Below, in pieces: positions 26,615 through 34,935 of a DNA stretch of 64,000 bases. The DNA is from Pseudogracilibacillus sp. Its GTDB lineage: Bacteria > Bacillota > Bacilli > Bacillales > Amphibacillaceae. How positions within the stretch are numbered: the first letter of the stretch is position 1; every line of letters starts with the position of its first letter. The DNA is taken from assembly GCA_026169815.1 (NCBI GenBank), contig JAPFDT010000027.1, positions 30,647-94,646 on the forward strand, written 5' to 3'. The position numbers and the translations under genes are program-made. The notes below the pieces were generated by a model. The model saw only the letters and a program-made list of their open reading frames with translations. It made no database searches and was not told the origin of the DNA.

Positions 26615-27502
26615 ATGACTTCATTTGCTATTGAAATATCCGATTTACAAAAAAGTTTTGGTGAGCAAATTGTTTTAGATGGCATTAACTTAAACATCCA
26701 GACAGGAAGTGTTTTTGCATTACTTGGTCCGAATGGTGCTGGTAAGACAACGCTCATTAATATTTTATCTACACTTGTTAAGCCAGATAAAGGGATAGCA
26801 CGTATTGCTGGGAATAATGTAGAAACCGATGTGGAAGCTGTGAAACAATCAATTAGTTTAACTGGTCAATCTGCAGCGGTTGATGAAGTATTAACGGCCG
26901 ATGAAAATTTACGGATGATGGGAAGACTTTCTGGATTATCTGTTGCGGCATCACGAAAGCGTGCAACAGAGCTTTTGAATTATTTTGATTTAACGAATGC
27001 TGCACATAAGCGTGTAAAAACCTTTTCTGGAGGAATGCGTCGTCGATTAGATCTCGCTCTTAGCCTCGTCGTCAGTCGGTCTATTTTATTTTTAGATGAA
27101 CCGACAACTGGACTGGATACACGCAGCCGACAAGCGCTTTGGGATATTATTCTAAAACTTGCTGCAAGTGGAGTGACTATATTTTTAACAACACAATATT
27201 TAGAAGAAGCGGATCAACTTGCGGACGATATAGCTGTTATTGCTGATGGACGTGTTGTAGCTCAAGGAACTGCGGAGGAATTAAAAGCTCAAATTAGCGG
27301 TGAAATGATCGAACTAAGGGATGAAAACGATAGAATCATTCAATCATTCCCAACAGATGGAACTGTACAGGATTTAAGGCGTATTCTTGATGAGCACGTT
27401 GAGAATGTGACCAACTGCACACATGTTAGTATCCGTAGACCGAGTATGGATGATGTATTCCTTGAATTAACAAAGAAAAAACAGGAGGTATCTTCAAAAT
27501 GA
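26615..27502 (+). CDS. DrrA-type drug ABC transporter ATPase
   Basis: A 295-residue ATP-binding subunit: Walker A GPNGAGKTT near residue 37, Q-loop LTGQSAAVDEVLTADENLRM near 85 (the DrrA/daunorubicin-type version), signature FSGGMRRRLDLALSLV near 135, Walker B ILFLDEPTTGLD near 155, H-loop replaced by TTQYLEEADQLAD, another DrrA-type feature. The C-terminal about 70 residues form the family's regulatory domain. ATG 26615 has AAAGGAG. It overlaps the permease gene by 4 nt. Together they should export a lipophilic drug or antibiotic under control of the divergent TetR protein. Confidence 0.93.
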   Translation: MTSFAIEISDLQKSFGEQIVLDGINLNIQTGSVFALLGPNGAGKTTLINILSTLVKPDKGIARIAGNNVETDVEAVKQSISLTGQSAAVDEVLTADENLRMMGRLSGLSVAASRKRATELLNYFDLTNAAHKRVKTFSGGMRRRLDLALSLVVSRSILFLDEPTTGLDTRSRQALWDIILKLAASGVTIFLTTQYLEEADQLADDIAVIADGRVVAQGTAEELKAQISGEMIELRDENDRIIQSFPTDGTVQDLRRILDEHVENVTNCTHVSIRRPSMDDVFLELTKKKQEVSSK

Positions 27503-28284
27503 ATTTATCAACAGTAAATAAAACCGCTTCAGCACGTGTGACAAGTTCAGTTTTTATCGGACGCGGACTTCGTCATAGCTTAAGAAATGCTGAAGCATTA
27601 ATCATGGCTATCGCTTTACCAATTATGCTGATGTTGATGTTCACATATATATTTGGTGGTGCTATTGACCCGAGCGGGAATTATGTCAATTATGTTGTGC
27701 CAGGTATCATCCTACTATGTGCAGGATTTGGATCATCTAGTACAGCAGCAGATGTTGCGGATGATATGACGAATGGTATTATTGAACGATTTCAAAGCAT
27801 GCCGATTAAAAGTATTCACGTTATTACTGGGCATGTTGTAGCGAGTCTCGCACGTAATCTTTTGGCGACTGGAATTGTTTTCGGAGTGGCCTTTTTAGTT
27901 GGTTTCCGCTCTGATGCTAACTTTCTCGAATGGTTAGGGGCAATAGGTATCATAAGTTTATTCATTTTAGCATTCACATGGCTATTTGCAGCCATTGGTC
28001 TCTTTGCATCAAGTCCTGCAGCTGCGGGAAGCTATGGTTTTGTTTTGTTGTTTTTACCATATATATCTAGCGCATTCGTACCTACAGAAACGATGCCAAC
28101 ATGGATACAAGGTGTAGCGGAAAACCAACCTATGACGCCGGTTATTGAAGCAATTCGTGGACTGCTCAATGGACAACTTGACAGTAATTATGTATGGTGG
28201 GCGCTTGGCTGGTGCCTTGTTATTCTTGCAGTATCTTATTTATGGTGTAAGTGGATGTTTCAAAGAAAGACAGGACGCAGATAA
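27499..28284 (+). CDS. DrrB-type ABC-2 transporter permease
   Basis: A 261-residue membrane subunit with six hydrophobic segments (about residues 32-52, 66-86, 115-136, 147-168, 173-190 and 228-246) and the ABC-2 signature region around PYISSAFVPTETMPTWIQGV near residue 190. It overlaps the ATPase gene by 4 nt (ATGA), so the two are translationally coupled. The AGGAGG binding site is inside the end of the ATPase gene. Confidence 0.92.
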   Translation: MNLSTVNKTASARVTSSVFIGRGLRHSLRNAEALIMAIALPIMLMLMFTYIFGGAIDPSGNYVNYVVPGIILLCAGFGSSSTAADVADDMTNGIIERFQSMPIKSIHVITGHVVASLARNLLATGIVFGVAFLVGFRSDANFLEWLGAIGIISLFILAFTWLFAAIGLFASSPAAAGSYGFVLLFLPYISSAFVPTETMPTWIQGVAENQPMTPVIEAIRGLLNGQLDSNYVWWALGWCLVILAVSYLWCKWMFQRKTGRR

Positions 28285-28322
28285 TCTATTAGTATAGGAA
28301 AGCTTTTTTACCAATTATTGTC

Positions 28323-28469
28323 ATTACAGATAAAAAATTAAAAGCTTCGCAAAAAAACTTATCAACAATGGTCAATGATATTCAACGATCTACATGTTCA
28401 TTAGAAGAAACAGCAAACGCTTTAAAACAATCTATTTTAAAGTTTCAATTTAATAGAAAGCTAGCATGA
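28323..28469 (+). pseudogene. C-terminal remnant of a methyl-accepting chemotaxis protein
   Basis: The plus strand reads ITDKKLKASQKNLSTMVNDI then SLEETANALKQSILKFQFNR and stops. The SLEETAxxLKQSIxKF ending is the usual tail of chemoreceptors. No start or upstream domain is present and the TGA sits within a downstream terminator. Confidence 0.5.
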
Positions 28470-28503
28470 ATCAATTACTATAAAGATTCGTACTAGCTTT
28501 TTT
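28457..28503 (+). terminator. Terminator downstream of the ABC drug exporter
   Basis: AAAGCTAG and ATGAATC pair with GATTCGT and CTAGCTTT, followed by T6. It overlaps the end of the chemoreceptor remnant and may now serve the exporter operon. Confidence 0.8.
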
Positions 28504-28551
28504 AATTTATAAAGTATAATAAATAAGTAGAAAGAACTTAATAATGTTCAC

Positions 28552-29514
28552 TTACTTTTTTTTAGAAAACAACTTTTTCTTAATCATTAAATAATTTTCC
28601 AATTCAAATATTAAATAAAATAAATTCGCACGTACTTCGAATTCTTCTCTTACTTTTGGTAGATCTGTCTCACGAAATGATTCATATAAAGCTTCTAAAT
28701 TTTGTAAGGAGCTATCTGTTGTATTTCCTGAATGGACATTTTTACTTAAATCCTCTAAAAAATCCGCTAACATTTCATTTTGTTTAACGTGTAAACTTTT
28801 TGAAGTAAAGATCGCAATCATTTTCATCATTTGTTTTAATAGTTCTAATTGGTCTTCACGCATTTCTAAATAATAATAATCTTTATTTTCTTTACGCATC
28901 AGATGATTTTCTACATCTTGAATGGCAATACTTTTCGCTTCATTAATGATATCCTCCACTTCCAATATTTCTTTCCCGTCCCACGTTCGACTACTATCTC
29001 TTAGGTGTGCAGAGAATTCAAAAAGAATTTTTTCAAATTTTTGTTCGATTTCTTGTTTAAACGTTTTTATATCTTGCTTCAAATTAGGCATAAAACTATT
29101 CACAAGTAGTGCAATACCCATACCGATAAAAATTAAATATAGCTCATTTAAAAACATCGTTAAATCAGCATGTCCCACCATATAAACATGTGTTAAAACG
29201 ACCATACTTGTTACAAATCCTGCTGGAATTTTAATCCTAACAAGTATCGGAACAAATATTAAAATAAATAGTGCAAAAACAATTGGATAATAACCTAATA
29301 GTTCAAAAAGCAATGCCCCTATCGTCAACGATAATAATGAAGCAAAAAACTTATCCCGCATCGTAATTAATGTTTTTTTCTTCGTTTTTTCAATACACAT
29401 AATAACGATAATTGTTGCAAATGTCGCAAATTCTATATGTAATAATTGAGCAATCCACAACGCTAATCCTGCACCTACTGCTGTTTTAATCGTTCGAAAA
29501 CCCATTCCAATCAT
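28552..29514 (-). CDS. Aromatic acid exporter-like membrane protein (YqjA/DUF939)
   Basis: About 320 residues with an N-terminal half of six short membrane segments (MGFRTIKTAVGAGLALWIAQ, then FATIIVIMC, SLTIGALLFELLGYYPIVFA, AGFVTSMVVLTHVYMVG and IFIGMGIALLVNSFM) and a C-terminal cytoplasmic coiled domain from about residue 140 (DIKTFKQEIEQKFEKILFEF onward). This is the architecture of the ArAE/YqjA group. Start ATG 29514 is preferred (AGGGTG upstream); a GTG three codons earlier overlaps the site. Monocistronic. The substrate is not known. Confidence 0.85.
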   Translation of the reverse strand: MIGMGFRTIKTAVGAGLALWIAQLLHIEFATFATIIVIMCIEKTKKKTLITMRDKFFASLLSLTIGALLFELLGYYPIVFALFILIFVPILVRIKIPAGFVTSMVVLTHVYMVGHADLTMFLNELYLIFIGMGIALLVNSFMPNLKQDIKTFKQEIEQKFEKILFEFSAHLRDSSRTWDGKEILEVEDIINEAKSIAIQDVENHLMRKENKDYYYLEMREDQLELLKQMMKMIAIFTSKSLHVKQNEMLADFLEDLSKNVHSGNTTDSSLQNLEALYESFRETDLPKVREEFEVRANLFYLIFELENYLMIKKKLFSKKK

Positions 29515-29662
29515 CCAACTCACCCTACCGTTCTTTTATATTAATATTACACAATTTCTTACATACTGCAAAAATCAAGAGAACATATTTAATATAATTA
29601 AAAAATAAACTAGTTTACTTTTATTTATATAGAGGAATATATTTATAAAAGGAGTTGTTAGT

Positions 29663-30127
29663 ATGACACTTTCAGAAAAACAACTGAAAGGATTGAAAAA
29701 TGATTTATTACAATTAAAAAATAGACTTGAAAAACAAGCAGAAATTGAAGATAAAACTTTTAGCAATACGGATGAAGTTACTTTCTCTGATAATCATTTA
29801 GCAGATAATGCGACCGAGTATGTCGATAAGCAAACACATATTGCAGAAAGTAATTTAAACGATGAACAATTGCAAGAAGTAAACGATGCACTCGAACGAA
29901 TGGAAAAAGGAAGGTATGGTATTTGTATTGATAGTGGAAAAGAGATTGCTTTTGAACGATTAAAAGCAATTCCATATGCGAAAAGGACAATAGAAGCAGA
30001 AGAAAGTCATCAAAGTCGACCTCCTGCAAATGAAGGTGAAAATACTTCAAGAATGGTTAATCCAGGTGAAGATATAGCAGATTCAAGAGATCGTACACTA
30101 GAGAAGATTGAGGAAGAGCATAAATAG
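29663..30127 (+). CDS. DksA/TraR-fold protein, YteA-like
   Basis: A 154-residue protein with an N-terminal coiled-coil hairpin (about residues 5-85) and a DksA-type globular end: MEKGRYGICIDSGKEIAFER near residue 83, then LKAIPYAKRTIEAEE. The cysteines of the usual four-Cys zinc site are reduced to a single Cys in YGICIDSG, as in the degenerate YteA/YocK group of Bacillus. Such proteins may bind RNA polymerase through the secondary channel; the B. subtilis members are of unclear role and some are sporulation or stress linked. ATG 29663 follows AAAGGAG. Ends in a good terminator. Confidence 0.88.
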   Translation: MTLSEKQLKGLKNDLLQLKNRLEKQAEIEDKTFSNTDEVTFSDNHLADNATEYVDKQTHIAESNLNDEQLQEVNDALERMEKGRYGICIDSGKEIAFERLKAIPYAKRTIEAEESHQSRPPANEGENTSRMVNPGEDIADSRDRTLEKIEEEHK

Positions 30128-30193
30128 TACAAAGCTGAATACATTTTGATAAAATTCTAGTAGAAAACTATCCAAAATAAAGGACCAATATTT

Positions 30194-30600
30194 GGAGTGG
30201 TACGTGAAGATTATGCATATTAATAAATGAACATATACTCTTTAAGGAAACTATAAATATAAAAGCTCAATTTCTCTATCGTAATCGCTTGAGAAATTGA
30301 GCTTATCTTTTTTTCATTACCTATCCATCTATTTGTCAACCTTAAATAATCGAAAAACATAATCCTTACAAAGTATCTATTGAGAAAGGTTGAATTAGAC
30401 TTTTTTTAACATCTCAATAATTTCATCCAAGGTTAGTCCAAACGATTTATAATAAGCTACGTCGCTAACCATTTGTTTCATAACCAAGTCATTCCGTATT
30501 TTTAATATATCGTCAGAAGATAATTCGGCTACAAAACATCCTTTACCGGATATCGTATAAATCAAACCCTGTCGCTCTAGTTCCTCCCAAGCCTTTTTTA
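30194..30600. repeat. Segmental duplication, copy 1
   Basis: This stretch (the intergenic part plus the 3' half of the GntR gene) recurs at 33004-33413 in the same orientation with many substitutions. Matching anchors include AAATTATGCATATTA-like, CCATCTATTT, CAACCTTAAATAATC, AACATCTCAATAATTTCATC and TATCGTCAGAAGATAATTCG. Copy 1 keeps an open reading frame; copy 2 does not. Confidence 0.85.
30263..30304 (+). terminator. Terminator after the YteA-like gene
   Basis: A perfect 14-bp stem, AAGCTCAATTTCTC with GAGAAATTGAGCTT, then ATCT7 on the plus strand. Confidence 0.9.
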
Positions 30601-30757
30601 TGGTGATGACACTCACACCTAACTCTTTCGCTGCTCGGCGGATTGGTGGTAAGTTATAAGCTTGTTTAATCTCCCCTTTTAGAATTTGGGAACTGATTTG
30701 TTCAAAAAGTTGCTGATAAATTGGTTTTTCAGATGTATTTGAAATAATGACATTCAT
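30395..30757 (-). CDS. GntR/YtrA-family regulator
   Basis: A 120-residue repressor of the short YtrA subfamily: winged-helix domain at about residues 10-77 (PIYQQLFEQISSQILKGEIK, LPPIRRAAKELGVSVITIKK, then AWEELERQGLIYTISGKGCF) and a short C-terminal dimerisation helix. It is the last gene of the operon ATPase-permease-regulator, overlapping the permease stop by 4 nt. In the usual YtrA arrangement the regulator comes first. The palindrome before the ATPase gene (32274-32292) is its likely operator. A decayed duplicate of its 3' half is 2.8 kb away. Confidence 0.9.
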   Translation of the reverse strand: MNVIISNTSEKPIYQQLFEQISSQILKGEIKQAYNLPPIRRAAKELGVSVITIKKAWEELERQGLIYTISGKGCFVAELSSDDILKIRNDLVMKQMVSDVAYYKSFGLTLDEIIEMLKKV

Positions 30758-31410
30758 GAAATGTCTACTTTTTTAAACCTTTTTATACTTATATTACAAC
30801 CAATCATAGTGAGCACTATGAATACTGCAATCCCAATAATTAATATAGACAATTGAAGAACCATATTATCAGCGCCAGTGCCAGTGAAAATGTTAAATAC
30901 TATCGAATTTTGAATGCCTACCCATTGTATAATCCCTACATACAGCATAACGGCGATAAGGGCAATAGTATAACCTTTGCCGTATTTATATGCTGTTTTG
31001 TAATGCATAGGAAAGAAGAGGATATTAAAAATTCCAAACATAATAAAACATAGTCCCCAAAACCCCATATATGGTGCAAAAAAGAAATTTTCTACATTCG
31101 GGTATAAATGAAGCGTTAATAAGCCAAAGAGCATTGCAATAACAATATGCAGAACTTCTAGTATTGCTATCACCATTACCCGCGCTTTCACCATATCCTT
31201 TTTAGTTACAGACAACATCATCGTAAACATAAGATCATTCTGTGTTTTAAATTCGTTAAACATATTCGGTATTGATATCCAGAAAAAATATAGAAGAACA
31301 ATAAAATAAAACCAACCAGGAATGAGCATTAACGCACCCGCCAATAACGGCATGATTAGAACCCAAGGCTGTATGCCAATTTTAAAATCCTTCATCATTA
31401 AGTTATACAT
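30754..31410 (-). CDS. ABC-2 type transporter permease
   Basis: A 218-residue integral membrane protein with six hydrophobic segments (about residues 16-32, 36-50, 77-100, 112-130, 145-165 and 187-207) and a cytoplasmic N-terminus. The TQNDLMFTMMLSVTKKDMVK loop near residue 55 is typical of the ABC-2 permeases that pair with YtrA-type operons. It overlaps the ATPase gene by 8 nt and the regulator by 4 nt. GGGAGGAG precedes its ATG. The cargo is unknown; related systems respond to cell-wall antibiotics. Confidence 0.88.
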   Translation of the reverse strand: MYNLMMKDFKIGIQPWVLIMPLLAGALMLIPGWFYFIVLLYFFWISIPNMFNEFKTQNDLMFTMMLSVTKKDMVKARVMVIAILEVLHIVIAMLFGLLTLHLYPNVENFFFAPYMGFWGLCFIMFGIFNILFFPMHYKTAYKYGKGYTIALIAVMLYVGIIQWVGIQNSIVFNIFTGTGADNMVLQLSILIIGIAVFIVLTMIGCNISIKRFKKVDIS

Positions 31411-32257
31411 TTAGACTCTCCTCCCTTGCGAAATAAACCATGATTTCTTCAAGACTTGGTGTAGTTGCATTGATTCCTAATGATGTATCAAAATCACTTG
31501 AATGAATCAATCCCGTAAAACCAAATGAATTTATTTTATAAGAAATCATCTTTTCCTTAACTTCGTTTAATTGGTCTTCATTCCCATTTAATAGTCGATA
31601 GGAAGCAACAAAATCTTCCTTTTCCGAACTTTTAATGATTTTTCCATCTTTAATAAAAGTAATAAAGTCAGCACATTTCTCTAAATCTGATGTGATGTGG
31701 GTAGAGAATAGAATACTGATGTCCCCATCTTCTACAAGTTCTTGAAATATATCCAACAGTTCATCTCTTGCGACAGGATCTAGTCCACTTGTTGGTTCAT
31801 CGAGAATAAGAATTTTTGCTCCATGAGATAAGGCAAGAGCTAAATTGTACTTTACCTTCATTCCTGTTGATAAATCAATAACCTTTTTCTCTTCATTCAA
31901 CTTAAATTTGTCCATATAGTTATAATAAGTTTTCTCATCCCAATTTATATAAAATTTCTTAAGCACATTCGTTAACGTTTTGATTTTACTTCGAGAATAG
32001 AAATCAATATCACCAAATGCGAACCCGATATCCTGTTTTAATTCAAATTCATGTTCACGCATGTTTTTACCCATTATATGAACCTCGCCACTTTCCAAAT
32101 GAAGCATATTCAAAATAGATTTGATCGTAGTCGTTTTCCCTGCTCCATTCGCACCAATAAACCCCATAATATATCCTTGTTCCAATTGAAATGATACATC
32201 TTGTAAGCTGAAATCTTCGTACTTTTTATTTAAATCTTTTACCTCTAAAGCAATCAT
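31403..32257 (-). CDS. ABC transporter ATP-binding protein (YtrB/YhcG-like)
   Basis: A 284-residue ATPase: Walker A GANGAGKTT near residue 35, signature LSTGMKVKYNLALALSHGAK near 130 (with the STGM form of these subfamilies rather than SGGQ), Walker B ILILDEPTSGLDP near 152, H-loop FSTHITSDLEKCAD near 185, and a C-terminal accessory region of about 80 residues. It is the first gene of the three-gene operon. ATG 32257 follows TAAGGAGG. The operator-like palindrome lies 17 nt upstream of the start. Confidence 0.92.
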   Translation of the reverse strand: MIALEVKDLNKKYEDFSLQDVSFQLEQGYIMGFIGANGAGKTTTIKSILNMLHLESGEVHIMGKNMREHEFELKQDIGFAFGDIDFYSRSKIKTLTNVLKKFYINWDEKTYYNYMDKFKLNEEKKVIDLSTGMKVKYNLALALSHGAKILILDEPTSGLDPVARDELLDIFQELVEDGDISILFSTHITSDLEKCADFITFIKDGKIIKSSEKEDFVASYRLLNGNEDQLNEVKEKMISYKINSFGFTGLIHSSDFDTSLGINATTPSLEEIMVYFAREESLNV

Positions 32258-32273
32258 ATTGTCCTCCTTATGC

Positions 32274-32292
32274 GTGTATGTCGTATATACAC
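32274..32292 (-). promoter_or_regulatory. Likely GntR (YtrA-type) operator
   Basis: GTGTAT and ATACAC arms with a 7-nt centre form a 19-bp palindrome just upstream of the ribosome binding site of the ATPase gene. Operators of YtrA-family repressors are usually GTGTA...TACAC palindromes in this position, so autoregulation is expected. Confidence 0.65.
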
Positions 32293-32696
32293 AATGTAAC
32301 AGTCCAAAATCATGTTGTCAACATTTTTTACAGGAAATATATGTATATTTCCAATAGTTTATTAGTAAATTTTTAGGAATCCAATAAAATAAGTGAATGT
32401 ATATAAATGTCAAGATAAGTATGTACAAGAGCTAGAATACATTATTGGAAGATTGAGAAAGGAATATAGCATAGATACAACATGGAAGTCTGTTAATACT
32501 TAGGCAAGAATGAAAAGGGCCGAACTTCCTTATCAGAGTTTTAGCTCTTTTTTTACTACCTACTTCCACTAAGTAATTAATCAATACAATATGGTGCAAT
32601 AATGCTAATATGAAGGTATTTAAATAAATATAAAAAATAATAAAAACATGTAAATTGATATATAGTGTGCCACGACGGTTAGGAGTATACAAAGAA

Positions 32697-32732
32697 GATG
32701 TCAGCTATTACCCTTTAGTTGACATCCTTTTT
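32697..32732 (+). terminator. Intergenic terminator
   Basis: GATGTCA and CTA pair with TAG and TGACATC, then CT5 on the plus strand. It lies just before the decayed XRE gene; no intact plus-strand gene ends here, so it is probably a leader or leftover terminator. Confidence 0.6.
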
Positions 32733-32749
32733 ATATTGGAGGAATGCAA

Positions 32750-32941
32750 ATGAATAAAGTACTTGGTATCAATAATTAAAAGAAAAGCGATTGAATATTG
32801 GTCTATCATAAACAATTAGCTTTATATGTGGGGATTTCCAGACAATATTTTAGTGATATTTAAACAGGAAAAATAGTTCCGATTTAACATTATAAAATGC
32901 TATGTTCAATGTTTTAGATGGAAATTTTTGTTTGATTAAGT
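32750..32941 (+). pseudogene. Decayed XRE-family helix-turn-helix gene
   Basis: A clear AGGAGGA-type binding site (TTGGAGGAATG) precedes MNKVLGINN and a stop; the same frame continues with KQLALYVGISRQYFSDI, a stop, TGKIVPI and a stop. This is the pattern of a small helix-turn-helix regulator (LAxYVGISRQYFSDIExGK) interrupted by at least four nonsense codons. Confidence 0.7.
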
Positions 32942-33003
32942 GTGGATTCGATTTTAACAACGAATCCGAAGTCAATCAATGAAGGAATTTTAATGCTGTA
33001 AAT

Positions 33004-33413
33004 GGAGTATATGGTACATGAAAATTATGCATATTAGTAAATGAATATATACACGTTAAGAAAACTTCAAATTTAAAAGCTCATTTTATCCGTCCTAATC
33101 GCTTGATAAATATATCTTATCCCTTTATTCCATCTTCTATCCATCTATTTTTCAACCTTAAATAATCAAAAAGATAATCCTTGCAAGTTTCGATTAGAAA
33201 GGTTGTTATTAGATCTTTTTCAACATCTCAATAATTTCATCCAAGGTCATTCCAAACGATTTATAATAGAATACGTCGTTAATCATATGTTTCATAATCA
33301 ATTCATTCCGTATTTACAACATATCGTCAGAAGATAATTCGACTACAAAACATCCTTTATCGGATATCGTATAAATCAAACCTTGTCGCTTCAGTTCCTC
33401 TCATGCCTTTTTT
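33004..33413 (-). pseudogene. Segmental duplication copy 2 with a decayed GntR 3' end
   Basis: Homologous to 30194-30600. The minus-strand stop codon equivalent is at 33209, and the 200 nt before it translate to a degraded version of the GntR C-terminal half, truncated where copy 1 reads PPIRRAAKEL. Neighbouring terminator pairing is lost too. Between 32258 and 33560 no intact gene is seen. Confidence 0.75.
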
Positions 33414-33560
33414 ATCAAAGTTAATTTCCTCTGAAATACAATTTATTTATGAAAGTTTTTTAAGATATTTCAATGACAGTAAGTTTTCTCTAAAATTTTT
33501 AACAACTTTTAAATCCTTTTGAAAAATATTTCGTTTTTATTATTAGAGGTGGTGATCTAT

Positions 33561-34133
33561 TTGCCAACAGATAAGGAATTAATAGAAGAAATTAAAAATG
33601 GAAGCCAGGCGGCAATGGAGGTATTAGTGGAAAAATATTATAGAAGTATATTTGCTTATGTATATCGTAAGTTAGGCGATTACCATCTTTCGTATGATAT
33701 GACACAAGAGGTTTTCATTAAAGTGATGAAATCCATCCATAATTATAAGCATCGAGGTTCGTTCAAACATTGGTTATTCAGGATTGCGGTTAATCAATGT
33801 CGTGATTATTTCCGTAGTAGTAAATTCAAGCAAAGTCGTGAAGAGCGAGAACTTGTCAATGCTGTTAAAGATAAAAAAGAAGATATATGGTATCAATTAA
33901 GTAAAAAGATTCAAAGCGATAAGGTGAAAGAAGCTATTTTACAATTACCTGATTACCAACGAGAACCTATTATTTTAAGGTTTTATCACGATTTAAAAAT
34001 TAAAGAAATTGCTTATATCACGAATAGTAAAGAAGCAACCGTAAAATCCAGATTAAGACAAGGTATTGAAAAATTAAGGAAAAATTTCAAAGGAGGAGAT
34101 AAGGATGGCGAACAGGAAAAAGAATACCGATGA
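33561..34133 (+). CDS. ECF-type RNA polymerase sigma factor
   Basis: A sigma-70 family factor of about 190 residues with region 2 (VEKYYRSIFAYVYRKLGDYH, then SYDMTQEVFIKVMKSIHNYK and the RGSFKHWLFRIAVNQCRDYF block) and region 4 (LQLPDYQREPIILRFYHDLK, IAYITNSKEATVKSRLRQGI). The start is set at TTG 33561, 8 nt after AGAGGTGG; the earlier TTG at 33519 has no binding site. The 3' end overlaps the next gene by 29 nt. It heads a four-gene operon with a membrane protein and an ABC-2 exporter, reminiscent of the B. subtilis sigY-yxlCDEFG order. No classical anti-sigma gene is present; the next product could take that role. Confidence 0.9.
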   Translation: MPTDKELIEEIKNGSQAAMEVLVEKYYRSIFAYVYRKLGDYHLSYDMTQEVFIKVMKSIHNYKHRGSFKHWLFRIAVNQCRDYFRSSKFKQSREERELVNAVKDKKEDIWYQLSKKIQSDKVKEAILQLPDYQREPIILRFYHDLKIKEIAYITNSKEATVKSRLRQGIEKLRKNFKGGDKDGEQEKEYR

Positions 34134-34935
34134 ATTCGTCGATATGATGGAATCGAAAGAGTTTGATGAAATAGAAAAAAAATTGAATTACTACTTTGTT
34201 CAATACCCTGATGAACACAAGATTGATGCAACAATAGATACTTTGCGGCAATATGTACCTGATAAAAAGAAACAATCCACGAAGCTAGTTGAACGATTCT
34301 GGGCCTTGTTGAAACATTCGGGACGTGAATTTTCCCTTATTAGTAAATCCTATTGGTTGTCAAGTATCATCCTATTTATTTTTGGATATTTAATTACGAA
34401 TTATGGTGCTTACAACCCCTTATTCACACTTGTTATTTTAGCCCCTATTCCATTTATCTTTGGTTTAATTGAAGTGTTTAAAGGCAGAGAGCAAGGCTTG
34501 TTAGAAATGGAAATGGCCTGTAAGTTCTCAGCTCATGAGATTATGCTCTCCAGAATGCTGTTGGTTGGCGTATTTAACATTACGTTAAATACGATGCTTA
34601 CGATTGGATTTTTACCTCAAGTAGAAACGATAAGCATATTGGAAATACTGCTCGTTTGGTTTACCCCATTCACGATATTTGCAGCGTTCGCTTTATGGTT
34701 GAGTATGAAGTTTCGAGGAGCCGTATTTGTGATGACTTTTCTATCTTTGTGGGTATCCTTTAGTGCACTGGTAGTTTCATATCCTGCTTGGGGAAATTTT
34801 ATTTTGAACATGCATATCGCCTTTCATTTTTTATTTATGGGAATAGGAATAATTATGTTCGTGATTCAGATGAAGCAATTGGTGAAAAAGTATTATTATT
34901 ATGAGGAGGTTGGCAACATTGAGGTTACTCATTGA
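34105..34935 (+). CDS. Six-span membrane protein with N-terminal cytoplasmic domain; possible anti-sigma factor
   Basis: A 276-residue protein that I cannot assign to a named family. Residues 1-80 are hydrophilic and highly charged (DEFVDMMESKEFDEIEKKLN); six hydrophobic segments follow at about 84-102, 105-123, 150-170, 178-200, 204-224 and 231-256. ATG 34105 has AAGGAGG and lies inside the sigma gene, so the two are coupled. A cytoplasmic N-terminus joined to a membrane bundle and coupled to an ECF sigma gene is the layout of membrane anti-sigma factors, while the membrane part resembles ABC-2 permeases. It may be either, or both. Confidence 0.75.
   Translation: MANRKKNTDEFVDMMESKEFDEIEKKLNYYFVQYPDEHKIDATIDTLRQYVPDKKKQSTKLVERFWALLKHSGREFSLISKSYWLSSIILFIFGYLITNYGAYNPLFTLVILAPIPFIFGLIEVFKGREQGLLEMEMACKFSAHEIMLSRMLLVGVFNITLNTMLTIGFLPQVETISILEILLVWFTPFTIFAAFALWLSMKFRGAVFVMTFLSLWVSFSALVVSYPAWGNFILNMHIAFHFLFMGIGIIMFVIQMKQLVKKYYYYEEVGNIEVTH

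Noticed and set aside
33420..33560. Autoregulatory ECF promoter before the sigma gene
   Set aside because: AAC- and CGT-like motifs occur, but at a spacing far from that of ECF promoters, so no call was made.
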